Positions 51,880 to 60,307 of a stretch of 64,000 bases of DNA are shown piece after piece. A model generated the notes under the pieces. The model saw only the letters and a program-made list of their open reading frames with translations. It was not told the DNA's origin and searched no databases. The position numbers and the translations under genes were made by a program. Every line of letters begins with the position of its first letter. The stretch's first letter is position 1. The stretch spans positions 1-64,000 of the forward strand of contig JBMNPJ010000010.1 in NCBI GenBank assembly GCA_050943535.1, written 5' to 3'. The stretch is from Massiliimalia sp050943535. GTDB lineage: Bacteria; Bacillota; Clostridia; Oscillospirales; Ruminococcaceae.

Positions 51880-52135
51880 TTTTTTAAACATTCTTTGCGC
51901 ATTTTCTGTTTAGTTTTTCACATTTTCCACCGAGTTTTTGACTATACGGTTTGTATATCGGGAAAGAAAGTGGAAAATACGGTAGAGAAAGTGGAAAACA
52001 CTTGATAAATTAACAGGGTTTTCAACGTTTTCAACCAAGTTTTCAACACAAATTGAAAAAAGTGGGAAAAGCAGGGAAAATACTCGTTTACAATTTGTAT
52101 ATTTGTGGAAAACACTTTGGACATGATGGGGAAAA
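51880..52135. other. AT-rich region with clustered TTTTCCAC/TTTTCAAC motifs
   Basis: No gene is supported in this stretch. It has TTTTCCAC on one strand at 51923, its complement GTGGAAAA at 51970, 51991 and 52105, and TTTTCAAC at 52019, 52028 and 52040. The one at 52105 extends to TTTTCCACA, one base from a DnaA box. A TTGTATAT word occurs at 51951 and 52096. Confidence 0.6.
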
Positions 52136-52162
52136 CTTTTCTGTACAGTGTTTTTCCAAAGA

Positions 52163-52201
52163 AAAAGGGTCTGTCTCAATTCCTTTTGAGACAGACCCTT
52201 T
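52163..52201 (-). terminator. Intrinsic terminator of the small membrane protein gene
   Basis: AAAGGGTCTGTCTCAA pairs perfectly with TTGAGACAGACCCTTT around a short loop; T-rich on the minus strand. Confidence 0.85.
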
Positions 52202-52239
52202 CGTTATTCAATCGTTGACACTGTTATGATGCGGTTTTA

Positions 52240-52395
52240 TCAGCCCACACCGCAGTCATCGTAATCTTTCCACTTATCATGATAGGCTTTGTCGCTTAAA
52301 AAACGGCATACCATATACATAGCGGCAACTGCGGCGCCAACCAGTCCCAGCACCAGTGCGATAATTGAAAATGCGTTTGTACGGTGTTCTTTCAT
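52240..52395 (-). CDS. Small membrane protein, 51 residues
   Basis: Starts MKEHRTNAFSIIALVLGLVG, with one hydrophobic segment (about 9-30), followed by RFLSDKAYHDKWKDYDDCGVG, a polar acidic tail. AAGGAG lies 10 nt upstream of the ATG, and a consensus promoter (52420-52448) and strong terminator surround it, so it is a complete single-gene unit. The family is not recognised. It may be a small stress or regulatory membrane peptide; no function is proposed. Confidence 0.72.
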   Translation of the reverse strand: MKEHRTNAFSIIALVLGLVGAAVAAMYMVCRFLSDKAYHDKWKDYDDCGVG

Positions 52396-52419
52396 GGCTT
52401 TGCATCTCCTTTTTTTCTC

Positions 52420-52448
52420 ATGATAACCAAAAATTACCTTCGTGTCAA
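52420..52448 (-). promoter_or_regulatory. Promoter of the small membrane protein gene
   Basis: On the minus strand TTGACA (52443-52448), 17-bp spacer, TATCAT (52420-52425). The leader would be only about 20 nt. Confidence 0.8.
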
Positions 52449-52541
52449 TGGATTTGGCGCCTGTTTTACAATTTGTTTTCAGTTGAGTTTCTTTGCCTTT
52501 ACATTATAATTGGGTTTACTCGTTTCTGTGTCTGTAAAACT

Positions 52542-54725
52542 TTATTCAACGTAAAGGAAAGGCCAGTAAAATTGTTCTGCAGAATCTGGTTCCCGATTTC
52601 CCATGGATTCCTGGGTAGCAGGCACCATCACCATCTTTTGTGAATCCTCTAAACGGTAAACGGAATAAGTATGTTCCAAAATAGATTGGATTTCTTGCGG
52701 ATCAGTTACTTTTCGGAAAGGAATACTGCGGTTAGTCAAACTGCTTTGCGGATAGTATCCATCCCCCAAAGATCCGGGCAGATCATACTTGGAGTAAACA
52801 CCCTGACGCGTCCAAATAAATTCGCCCTGATATCCTTCGTCTGCTACCATCAGATATTCGATGGCGCTGTAATCCGGCTCTAAATAGGACAGAACACCGG
52901 AGGATTCCAGCACACTCAGCGTGTTTTTGTAACAGGATTTTACAGGCAGATAGATGGTCCCCCAGGAGCCGTGAGTGTTTTTCAGCCCAGTGAGCTGGAT
53001 CATTCCGGCATCCGGAGCAGAAGGTGTCTGGAAGTCTTCCAGAGTTTCGTCCAGCACGTCCTGCTGATAGGCTTTTTGCAAAGCGTCAAAATCCACTTGA
53101 CCGGTTACCTCGGTAAATCGGGTGCCAAACTGGTCGCTGACACTCAGGGTTGTATAGTCTGTAAATGAAGTCTGAAATGCTGTGTGCCGGTATTTTGCAA
53201 AGTCGTCGGCAAAGTTCAGGGACAGCAGCGCTTCATCAGCAGTGTCGGAAATATCATAATAAGTTCGAGAGACCGTTTTGCCGTTTTTCAGAGTATAAAT
53301 TAAAGATAAGCTGCGGCTTCCGGAATAGGCATCTTCTTTGGTGTCCAAAATGGTTTGGTTGATGTTCCATACGGTTTCAATGGTATCCGGTTCAGAAGAA
53401 GTGAAGTTTTCCCCCAGATGTTCCATGGAGTAAAAACCATTGTAATTGGTGGTAACAGATTTAATTTCGTCAATCTGGGGAATGTGATTATAAATGCCAA
53501 ATCCGTTGGTAAAGATAGCGGCAAAAAATACTGCGTAGAAAGGCAGTACGGCCAGATATCCTTTCATGGAACGGAAAGACTCTTTCACAGAGCGGCGGAT
53601 AATGACCTGGAAAATAAAGAATCCGCACAGAGTAATCAAAAAGAATAGAGGATACTGAAGAGGGACGAAAATACTTTCTCTGCCCCACAGGTTTTGGCAC
53701 AGGAACATGACAAACAGTCCCGCTACAGTAATGCCGAATGTGCCGCTGAGCCAGGTCAGTACCCGGCATCCGTCTCGTTTTCCGGCCAGTTCGCTGGGGC
53801 GGCGCTGATAAAAATAAAAGCCGAGTCCCATAAAAATGACGGTGAGCAGAACCCATACAATGATGGCGGTAGCACAGGGATGGAGATACTGAGAAAAAGT
53901 GGATACTGGAGTATTCGCTTCCGGAGCGGTTGCTGCAAAGTATTCCTGCCGGATCATTTCCTGAGAGATTCCCTGAATCAGATCCGTTTCTCCAAAGGGG
54001 AATATAAACGGAAACAGCAGATAAAATACGGACATAGAAGAACTCATAGAGAATCCGTAAATCCCGTTATATTCAGAAAAACGCTGGGTAACCAAGCCAT
54101 AGATTGCTACCGGCATTACCAGCAAAAGAGGCGGATACAGCACATTTTCCACAATGGTTCCGGTCAAAGCACAGACCATAATGGTAATGGAATAGACAAT
54201 CAATAAGTAAAATAAAGAGAGGAAAATATCAAGGAGCAGCTCCCAGAACAGGTACAGGGTAAACCCGTATACACTGCCGTTGAGCAAAAATAAAATCAGA
54301 TAGCTGAGCACGGTGGGAACAGTGAGCATTATGCCGGCAGAAGCCACTTTTGCCCAGAACAGGTGTGTCCGTTTAATAGGAAGTGAGCCATATACATCCA
54401 TAGCTCGCCGGTTGGTCAAAAAGGCAAACTGCAAAAGTCCCAGCAAAAATGCCATGGCAGGGAAAAAGATTACAGAAAATGGGTTCAGCCCAAATTGATA
54501 TACATTTATAACCGTTTCTGTTTTCCCCATGCGCACCAGATTTGCGGCAACAGCATTTCCAGTATTTTGGTCATTAAAAATGGCCAGCATCATAGGCAGA
54601 ATCAGAATTACAAGGCAAAGTACGCAAAAACAGATGAAATAGGGCAAATTTCGCCGCAGGTCATCCCGTACAGCTTGCCCAAAACGACTGGATTTAGGAT
54701 TCAAAGGTGAGGTGTTTAAAGTCAT
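52542..54725 (-). CDS. Large ABC-2 type permease (DUF6449-like)
   Basis: 727 residues. Six hydrophobic segments in the first 330 residues are followed by a further segment pair near 365-415 and a large mostly polar C-terminal half (about 430-727) with Asp/Thr-rich sequence, probably extracytoplasmic. The TNRRAMDVYGSLPIKRTHLFWAK loop (near 106) is typical of permeases in GntR-regulated bacitracin-type or cell-envelope ABC operons. Its start overlaps the ATPase gene end by 32 bp, so the two are translationally coupled. Substrate unknown. Confidence 0.82.
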   Translation of the reverse strand: MTLNTSPLNPKSSRFGQAVRDDLRRNLPYFICFCVLCLVILILPMMLAIFNDQNTGNAVAANLVRMGKTETVINVYQFGLNPFSVIFFPAMAFLLGLLQFAFLTNRRAMDVYGSLPIKRTHLFWAKVASAGIMLTVPTVLSYLILFLLNGSVYGFTLYLFWELLLDIFLSLFYLLIVYSITIMVCALTGTIVENVLYPPLLLVMPVAIYGLVTQRFSEYNGIYGFSMSSSMSVFYLLFPFIFPFGETDLIQGISQEMIRQEYFAATAPEANTPVSTFSQYLHPCATAIIVWVLLTVIFMGLGFYFYQRRPSELAGKRDGCRVLTWLSGTFGITVAGLFVMFLCQNLWGRESIFVPLQYPLFFLITLCGFFIFQVIIRRSVKESFRSMKGYLAVLPFYAVFFAAIFTNGFGIYNHIPQIDEIKSVTTNYNGFYSMEHLGENFTSSEPDTIETVWNINQTILDTKEDAYSGSRSLSLIYTLKNGKTVSRTYYDISDTADEALLSLNFADDFAKYRHTAFQTSFTDYTTLSVSDQFGTRFTEVTGQVDFDALQKAYQQDVLDETLEDFQTPSAPDAGMIQLTGLKNTHGSWGTIYLPVKSCYKNTLSVLESSGVLSYLEPDYSAIEYLMVADEGYQGEFIWTRQGVYSKYDLPGSLGDGYYPQSSLTNRSIPFRKVTDPQEIQSILEHTYSVYRLEDSQKMVMVPATQESMGNREPDSAEQFYWPFLYVE

Positions 54726-55599
54726 AGCCAGCTTCCTCCATTTCTTGAATAAATACTTCCTCCAGGGTCAGGGGCAGCGCTTCCTGGAACAGGGGGTTCA
54801 GTCCCTCGATAAAGGTTTCGATTTCATCCCGAGGACCTTCTGCCGTAAAGGTAATTAAATTTCCCTTCTTTTCAAATTTCAGCAGGTGCAGTGCCTCAAA
54901 CGCTTCTCTTCCCGGAGCTTTATGGAAGGCGCAGTGGAATTTGCACAGGTTCATCTTTAAAGAGTCGATGTCTTTTTCCAGCAGAATTCCTCCTTGATGG
55001 AGCAGTGCAATGTGGTCGCACAGGTCTTCCAGTTCCCGAAGATTGTGAGAAGAGATGAGGATGGTGGAACCGTCTTTTGCCACAGATTCTGCCAAAATGC
55101 GGCGCACGGCGTTTCGCACCACCGGGTCCAGTCCGTCAAATGCTTCGTCCAAAAGCAGGTACTTGGGACGGGTGGACAATGCCAGAATCAGTCCAGCCTG
55201 GCGCTGCATCCCTTTGGAAAAGGTGTGGATGGATTTTCTGATATCCAGAGGGAAAATTCGGCACAATTCCTGGAATAGTTCCCAGTCAAACCGGCTGTAA
55301 TATCCGGCGTAGAATTTGGCCATGGATAAAATAGTGGACTGAGCGGGAAAATACAGTTCGTCAGAGAGATAGAAAACACAGTCTTTTTTGGGAATATTTT
55401 CAAAAATATTTTCTCCGTCCACCAGCACAACCCCATGATCGGCTTTGTATACGCCGGCAATCAGCCGCAGCAGGGTGGACTTTCCGGCGCCATTGGAGCC
55501 TACCAGGCCATAGATACTTTCGTTTTCGATGGTACAGGTGATTTTATTCAGGGCGGTAAATCCGCCGAATTGTTTTGATGTTTCGCAAATCTCGATCAT
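54694..55599 (-). CDS. ABC transporter ATP-binding protein
   Basis: 301 residues. GLVGSNGAGKSTLLRLIAG (Walker A, near 33), FSKGMQRQAGLILAL (signature, near 130), YLLLDEAFDGLDP (Walker B, near 150) and SSHNLRELE (switch His). It starts five bases after the GntR stop and overlaps the permease gene. Together they form a YtrAB-like export system. Confidence 0.92.
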   Translation of the reverse strand: MIEICETSKQFGGFTALNKITCTIENESIYGLVGSNGAGKSTLLRLIAGVYKADHGVVLVDGENIFENIPKKDCVFYLSDELYFPAQSTILSMAKFYAGYYSRFDWELFQELCRIFPLDIRKSIHTFSKGMQRQAGLILALSTRPKYLLLDEAFDGLDPVVRNAVRRILAESVAKDGSTILISSHNLRELEDLCDHIALLHQGGILLEKDIDSLKMNLCKFHCAFHKAPGREAFEALHLLKFEKKGNLITFTAEGPRDEIETFIEGLNPLFQEALPLTLEEVFIQEMEEAGYDFKHLTFES

Positions 55600-55604
55600 A
55601 CGGC

Positions 55605-55979
55605 TTAGTCCCCTTCCTGTTGTGCAAAAATTTCTTCTGCCAGTTTTTGAACATCTTCCAATGTGATTTGATAAATTAAATTTTTTCGGATGGTAAGGGC
55701 AATTTCATCCAGGGCTTTTTTGCGGAAAAGAGAGGCATGGTTTGCCTTTCCGTCAACAAAGGAACCTTTTCCGGCCACGGAATAGATGATGCCGTCCCGT
55801 TCCAACAGGGAAAATGCCTTTTGAATGGTGTTGTGGTTAATGCCAATTTCCTGTGCTAGGGCGCGGACAGCAGGAAGCTGATCTCCGTCTTTCAGTTCGC
55901 CGGTTGCCACCATCTCTTTGATTTTGTCGCAGATTTGTTCATAGATTGGTTTGCGGCTGCGAAAATCCAGTTCAATCAA
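55605..55979 (-). CDS. GntR family regulator (YtrA subfamily)
   Basis: 124 residues: winged helix (YEQICDKIKEMVATGELKDGDQLPAVRALAQEIGINHNTIQKAFSLLERDGII) plus a short helical C-terminal dimerisation region, the YtrA layout. The start is TTG 55979, eight bases after GGAGG. It is the first gene of the ABC operon and probably represses it through the operator at 56019-56039; in relatives such operons respond to cell-wall stress. Confidence 0.92.
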   Translation of the reverse strand: MIELDFRSRKPIYEQICDKIKEMVATGELKDGDQLPAVRALAQEIGINHNTIQKAFSLLERDGIIYSVAGKGSFVDGKANHASLFRKKALDEIALTIRKNLIYQITLEDVQKLAEEIFAQQEGD

Positions 55980-56018
55980 AGACGGTTCCTCCTTTCTGAT
56001 GGTTTTTATTATCCTAAC

Positions 56019-56039
56019 TGTACTATATCATATGGTACA
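56019..56039. promoter_or_regulatory. YtrA-type operator
   Basis: TGTACTATATCATATGGTACA, an inverted repeat of GTAC half-sites in the promoter region, 40 bp before the GntR start. Confidence 0.7.
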
Positions 56040-56142
56040 CTTAGATTATAGCTTTGCCGAGTGGTTCTGTCAACAGCAAAGTAAAATTTGTAACTGAATT
56101 GTCACTGCCTGGAAAAAGAGGAGAAAAACCTTGTAAAACAAA

Positions 56143-56187
56143 AAAGCTGCCTGCCAAATCCTTTTAAAAGGCTTGACAGACAGCTTT
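56143..56187 (-). terminator. Intrinsic terminator of aroE-aroK
   Basis: AAAGCTG-CTG-CAA pairs with TTG-CAG-CAGCTTT (G-U pairs at two places), flanked by A and T runs. Confidence 0.75.
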
Positions 56188-56194
56188 ACATTTT

Positions 56195-56716
56195 TTATTG
56201 GTTCTGGTCCCAGGAAGGATCCAGGACAGAAATTTTTTCTAATATGGTTTTTGCGATTTGCTGAGGAGCACCTTCTCCGGAAACAGACAGCACACTCCAT
56301 TTCTGATAGTGGGGTAGGCGCTGTTCATAAAGGGCCAGCAGTTCTTCCAGTGTACGGGAAACCGCATTGGGACGGTTTTCGTCCCCACGAATTCGCTGAT
56401 AACACAGGGAAAATGGGGTATCCAGAAAGACCAAAATCCCCATTTGGTTGAGCAGCCGGCCGTTTTCCTCCTGGGTGAGGATGCCGCCGCCTGTGGCGTA
56501 AATCCCGGGAACAGAGCCGGTAGCCCGCAGGGCAGCTGTTTCTGCCTGGCGAAAAAAGGCTTCTCCCCGTTCAAATATTTGAGGAATGGTCATCCCCTGT
56601 TGTTTTACAATCAGAGCGTCGATGTCATAACAGGGCAAACTGCTTTGTTTTGCCAAAGCATGGGCAATGGTGGTTTTTCCGCAGCCCATAAAACCGCATA
56701 AGTAGATATTTTTCAT
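56195..56716 (-). CDS. aroK: Shikimate kinase
   Basis: 173 residues. YLCGFMGCGKTTIAHALA (Walker A), CYDIDALIVKQQGMTIPQIFERGEAFFRQAE (shikimate-binding Asp/Arg/Glu), YATGGGIL (Walker B-like GGG) and RPNAVSRTLEELLALYEQRLPHYQ (LID and adenine-binding parts) are all present. It phosphorylates shikimate at the 3-OH in the chorismate pathway. ATG 56716 follows AGAGGA. It lies 22 bp after aroE, in one operon. Confidence 0.96.
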   Translation of the reverse strand: MKNIYLCGFMGCGKTTIAHALAKQSSLPCYDIDALIVKQQGMTIPQIFERGEAFFRQAETAALRATGSVPGIYATGGGILTQEENGRLLNQMGILVFLDTPFSLCYQRIRGDENRPNAVSRTLEELLALYEQRLPHYQKWSVLSVSGEGAPQQIAKTILEKISVLDPSWDQNQ

Positions 56717-56738
56717 GGAATACGGTTCCTCTTTTCGG

Positions 56739-57620
56739 TTAGATCTGGGTTGCCCGGTCAGAAATTTTGGAGACAAACTGGGTGTTTACCATTTCCTGAG
56801 CATCGGTAATCAGCTGTTCAATGTCTTCCAGGCGGAAATTTGCCTGGTACCAGATTTTGTGTGCGTAAACTGCCTGCCATACCAGCATGGAAATACCATT
56901 GGCAGCCGGAATATTATTTTTTCTGGCTAACTGAATCAATTGTGTTTCAGTGGGGTTATAGATTAAATCATATACATAGGCGCAGTTTTTTACCACATCC
57001 TCTGTTACAGGACATTCAGAGCTTTTTGGGAACATGCCGCAAGGGGTAGCATTAATCAACAGATTGTAGGTTCCAGAAATGTGGTTGATATCCACCAGCT
57101 GTACCGGAGCAGCTGCGCTGATATTCAAAAGCTGGCTGCGGAGCAGTTCTGCTTTCTGCAGGCTGCCTTCCCGTACTGCAATGGTTAGGGGAGAACCTAC
57201 CAAAACCGTTTCAGAAGCGATCATGTGAGCGGCACCGCCAGCCCCCAGCAGGAGCACCGGACCGTCGCTTAAACTGGTTCCCAGTTCTTCCAGTCCTTTA
57301 AACAGACCATAGCAGTCTGTGTTATATCCAATGTTGGACCCAGTACCGCGGCAGTCAACGGTATTTACCGCATTGTACAGCCGGGCTTTTTCATCCAATT
57401 TATCCAAATGTTTAATAATATCTGTCTTATACGGAATGGTGACATTAAATCCGTCGTTTTCCAGCAAATCTTCCACATTCGCGTCAAAATCCTGTTTTGA
57501 AATCGCGTACAAGTCATAAATCGAATTCTTTTTACTGAGCTGGAACAATCTTTCATGGATAAAAGGTGAAAGTGAATGGGACAATGGGTATCCGATTAAT
57601 TTGAATTTTCCTTGTTTCAT
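56739..57620 (-). CDS. aroE: Shikimate dehydrogenase
   Basis: 293 residues. LIGYPLSHSLSPFIHERLF (shikimate-binding SLSP), GFNVTIPYKTDIIKHLD (catalytic Lys in NVTxPxK), AVNTV, GYNTDCYGLFKGLEEL (catalytic Asp), LLGAGGAAHM (NADP loop) and LINATPCGMFP. It reduces 3-dehydroshikimate to shikimate with NADPH. The serine-rich SLSP motif and DxYGL variant suggest a true AroE rather than quinate dehydrogenase. The kinase that uses its product follows. Confidence 0.95.
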   Translation of the reverse strand: MKQGKFKLIGYPLSHSLSPFIHERLFQLSKKNSIYDLYAISKQDFDANVEDLLENDGFNVTIPYKTDIIKHLDKLDEKARLYNAVNTVDCRGTGSNIGYNTDCYGLFKGLEELGTSLSDGPVLLLGAGGAAHMIASETVLVGSPLTIAVREGSLQKAELLRSQLLNISAAAPVQLVDINHISGTYNLLINATPCGMFPKSSECPVTEDVVKNCAYVYDLIYNPTETQLIQLARKNNIPAANGISMLVWQAVYAHKIWYQANFRLEDIEQLITDAQEMVNTQFVSKISDRATQI

Positions 57621-57847
57621 TCGAGATCACATCCTTTATCAAGCAATCAAAATCATATTTCTTCATTTCCTCTACTGGTACGTCTACATCATATCCCCAT
57701 GATTTTCTTTTTTCAAGGGTTTTCAGGGATTCCTCACAGGAATTCTACGGAATCAAAAGGAATTACAAAAGCTAGAATTCGTTTTTTGGGGATATTTGCC
57801 AAAGGAAAGTGGAGTTTTTTAGGGAAAATAAAGGATGCTAAAAGAAA

Positions 57848-57886
57848 CAGGAAGGACTGTGAAAAAGCAGATCACAGTCCTTCCTG
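57848..57886 (-). terminator. Intrinsic terminator of fabD
   Basis: A 15-bp perfect stem (CAGGAAGGACTGTGA arm) with a 9-nt loop and a minus-strand T run. Confidence 0.88.
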
Positions 57887-57913
57887 TGGGAAGAGAACAG
57901 GGCAAATTGCCTG

Positions 57914-58837
57914 TTATTTCAGGATTTCCAGGGCTTTGTCCAGAGTTTTATTGTTTTCTACATTCATAACAGAAGCGCCTTTGAGGGTCTTTTTCACCAG
58001 ACCGGTGAGCACCTTGTTTGGCCCCAGTTCTACATAGTGTTCAAAGCCAACCTGTTCCATCAGAGCCAGTTCGCTGGTGAACCGAACCGGAGATACCAGA
58101 TGAGCTGCCAGATATGTCGGCATGTTGGAAACATCGGTCAGCACTTCTCCGGTTACATTAGAATAAAAGGCAACCTGAGGTTCATGGAATGGAACCGCAG
58201 AAATTTCGCTTAAAAATTGGTCGGCAGCCGGCTGCATCAGTTTGGAGTGGAAGGCGGCGCTGACAGCTAGTTTCATGCACCGTTTGCCCATACCGGCAAA
58301 GGTTTCTGCTGCTTTTTCGGCAGCTGCGGTTTCTCCGGCGATGACAGTCTGTACCGGGGAATTGTAGTTTACCGGAACCACATAACCGTCCACCTGTTCG
58401 CAAACTGCTCCAATTTCATCGGCAGACATGCCGATAACTGCGTACATAGCACCTGGATTTTGTTCCGCACAGGCCTGCATCGCTGCGGCACGGTGGCCGA
58501 TCAGACGGTAACCGTCTTCCATAGATACCACACCGGCAGCAACCATGGCGGCATATTCTCCCAGAGAATGGCCGGCTACTGCATCAAAAGAGATTCCTTC
58601 TTCTTTCATGGCATTGAGTGCCAGCAGGGAAACGGTGAAAATAGCAGGCTGGGAGATTTTGGTCTGAGAGAGTTCTTCCGCAGAGCTTTCCGCAAAAATC
58701 TTTTTTAAATCCAAAGAGAGGATGTCTTCAGCGCAGGTAAAAATGTCCTGGGAAGAAGCATAGCGTTCTGCTAATTCCAGCCCCATGCCGGGATACTGAG
58801 ACCCCTGTCCGGAAAATAAGAATACATTTTTTGACAT
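57914..58837 (-). CDS. fabD: Malonyl-CoA:ACP transacylase
   Basis: 307 residues. NVFLFSGQGSQYPGMGLEL at the start, AGHSLGEYAAM (catalytic Ser in GHSxG, near 90), GAMYAVIGMS, VPVNYNSPVQTVIAG and AAFHSKLMQPA (catalytic His, near 198) define FabD. It loads malonyl onto ACP. ATG 58837 follows AAGGAAGG. Unlike most Clostridia it is outside the fab operon, alone and divergent from fabH. Confidence 0.96.
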   Translation of the reverse strand: MSKNVFLFSGQGSQYPGMGLELAERYASSQDIFTCAEDILSLDLKKIFAESSAEELSQTKISQPAIFTVSLLALNAMKEEGISFDAVAGHSLGEYAAMVAAGVVSMEDGYRLIGHRAAAMQACAEQNPGAMYAVIGMSADEIGAVCEQVDGYVVPVNYNSPVQTVIAGETAAAEKAAETFAGMGKRCMKLAVSAAFHSKLMQPAADQFLSEISAVPFHEPQVAFYSNVTGEVLTDVSNMPTYLAAHLVSPVRFTSELALMEQVGFEHYVELGPNKVLTGLVKKTLKGASVMNVENNKTLDKALEILK

Positions 58838-59047
58838 ATACAAAAACCTTCCTTTATTATAATATAAAAATATAAACCGTACAGGACAAACTGGCTTGGA
58901 TTTGCCCTTATATGAAAATATCAGTAGAACTCGGCTTGAATCGACAAAAAATTTGGTTAAAACGTTTACTTAATCGTGTGGAATGGCAAAATATGCCGGT
59001 TTGCACAAACAAATACGGTTTATTCTCACAAAACAAGTCGTTTTTTA

Positions 59048-59076
59048 TTGACTTTTTCTGAAAAAAAACCTACTAT
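59048..59076 (+). promoter_or_regulatory. Promoter of the fabH operon
   Basis: TTGACT (59048-59053), 17-bp spacer, TACTAT (59071-59076). The 380-bp region between fabD and fabH has no gene; no FapR or FabT site was recognised with confidence. Confidence 0.7.
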
Positions 59077-59223
59077 TATTTATATTGGCGTATTTTGCCT
59101 CCCGCTATTTTCGCGGAAAAGCTGAATTCAACTTAGTTCAAATATAACATATTATCCCACCGGATTGCAAGGGCATTTCGTCCGCTCTCGGGGACAGGGG
59201 AATACCAAAGGAGGATCTCACAG

Positions 59224-60213
59224 ATGGGACTGAATATCATTGGAGCAGGCATGTATGTGCCGGAAACGGTTGCAACCAACGACGACTTTGCCAAAATTGT
59301 AGACACCAGTGATGAATGGATTACCACCAGAACCGGAATCAAAACCCGGCATATTAATAACGGGGAGCTTACCTTTCAAATGGGCGCAAAAGCAGCTGAC
59401 CTGGCTGTAAAAGACGCAGGAATCGACATGAGCCAGATTGACATGGTACTGGCGACTACAGTAACCAGCGACTTTTTGACCCCTTCTCTGGCATGTATGG
59501 TGGCAAAGGAAATCGGCATTGAAGACGCTGCCTGCATGGATTTGAATGCTGCCTGCAGCGGATATGTGTTTGCTTTGGATGTGGCGAAAAAATATCTGGA
59601 CAGCGGAGATTTCCACACCATTTTGATTGTTTCCGCTGAGATCGTTACCCGTATGGTAGACTATACTGACCGAGGCACCTGTGTACTGTTCGGCGACGGA
59701 GCCGCAGCTACTGTGGTGACCAAAGGGGAAGGAATTTATGCAGCAGCACTGCGCAGCTCTCCTCAGGGGGCACTGAAAATCTTTACCAAGCTTCCGGAAC
59801 CGGAAAACCCATTTAAAACCCAAGGTTCTGACTGGGGTGACGAACGGGTACAGCAGGCGGCACCTTATCAGATGCAGATGCTGGGACATGACGTGTACAA
59901 ATTCGCTACTGTTGCTATGGCAGATGCAGTAGAACAGGCTGCCCAGAAAGCGGGAATCTCTGTAGAAGACCTGAAACTGATTATTCCTCACCAGGCCAAT
60001 ATCCGGATTGTACAGACCGCTATTAAGCGTCTGAAACTGCCGGTAGAACGGTTTTATGTAAACATTGAAAAATACGGAAATATTTCCAGCGCCTGCATTC
60101 CTTTGGCGCTGGCAGAACTGAAAGCACAGGGCCGGCTGGAAAAAGGGGACAAGATCTGTGTAGTAGGATTTGGCGCAGGTCTTACTTACGGAGCAGCCGT
60201 ATTTGAATATTAA
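59224..60213 (+). CDS. fabH: Beta-ketoacyl-ACP synthase III
   Basis: 329 residues. NIIGAGMYVPETVATNDDFAKIVDTSDEWITTRTGIKTRH (CoA-binding start), NAACSGYVFAL (catalytic Cys, near 112), IIPHQANIRIV (His, near 255) and YGNISSACIPLAL (Asn) complete the Cys-His-Asn triad. It starts fatty acid synthesis by condensing acyl-CoA with malonyl-ACP. AAAGGAGG precedes the ATG. Confidence 0.97.
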   Translation: MGLNIIGAGMYVPETVATNDDFAKIVDTSDEWITTRTGIKTRHINNGELTFQMGAKAADLAVKDAGIDMSQIDMVLATTVTSDFLTPSLACMVAKEIGIEDAACMDLNAACSGYVFALDVAKKYLDSGDFHTILIVSAEIVTRMVDYTDRGTCVLFGDGAAATVVTKGEGIYAAALRSSPQGALKIFTKLPEPENPFKTQGSDWGDERVQQAAPYQMQMLGHDVYKFATVAMADAVEQAAQKAGISVEDLKLIIPHQANIRIVQTAIKRLKLPVERFYVNIEKYGNISSACIPLALAELKAQGRLEKGDKICVVGFGAGLTYGAAVFEY

Positions 60214-60307
60214 GGCACCGCAGTATGGTTGTGGGGAATTGCCTTAACCCTTAAGGAATCCTGTCAAATCAGACAGGGAAAACGTTGGAAAGGAAGGTTG
60301 TTACAAG

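Noticed and set aside
51880..52135. Chromosomal replication origin
   Set aside because: No dnaA, dnaN, rpmH or parA-type genes nearby, and motifs mostly deviate from the DnaA box.
58844..59223. FapR or FabT operator before fabH
   Set aside because: No palindrome close enough to either consensus could be defended by eye.
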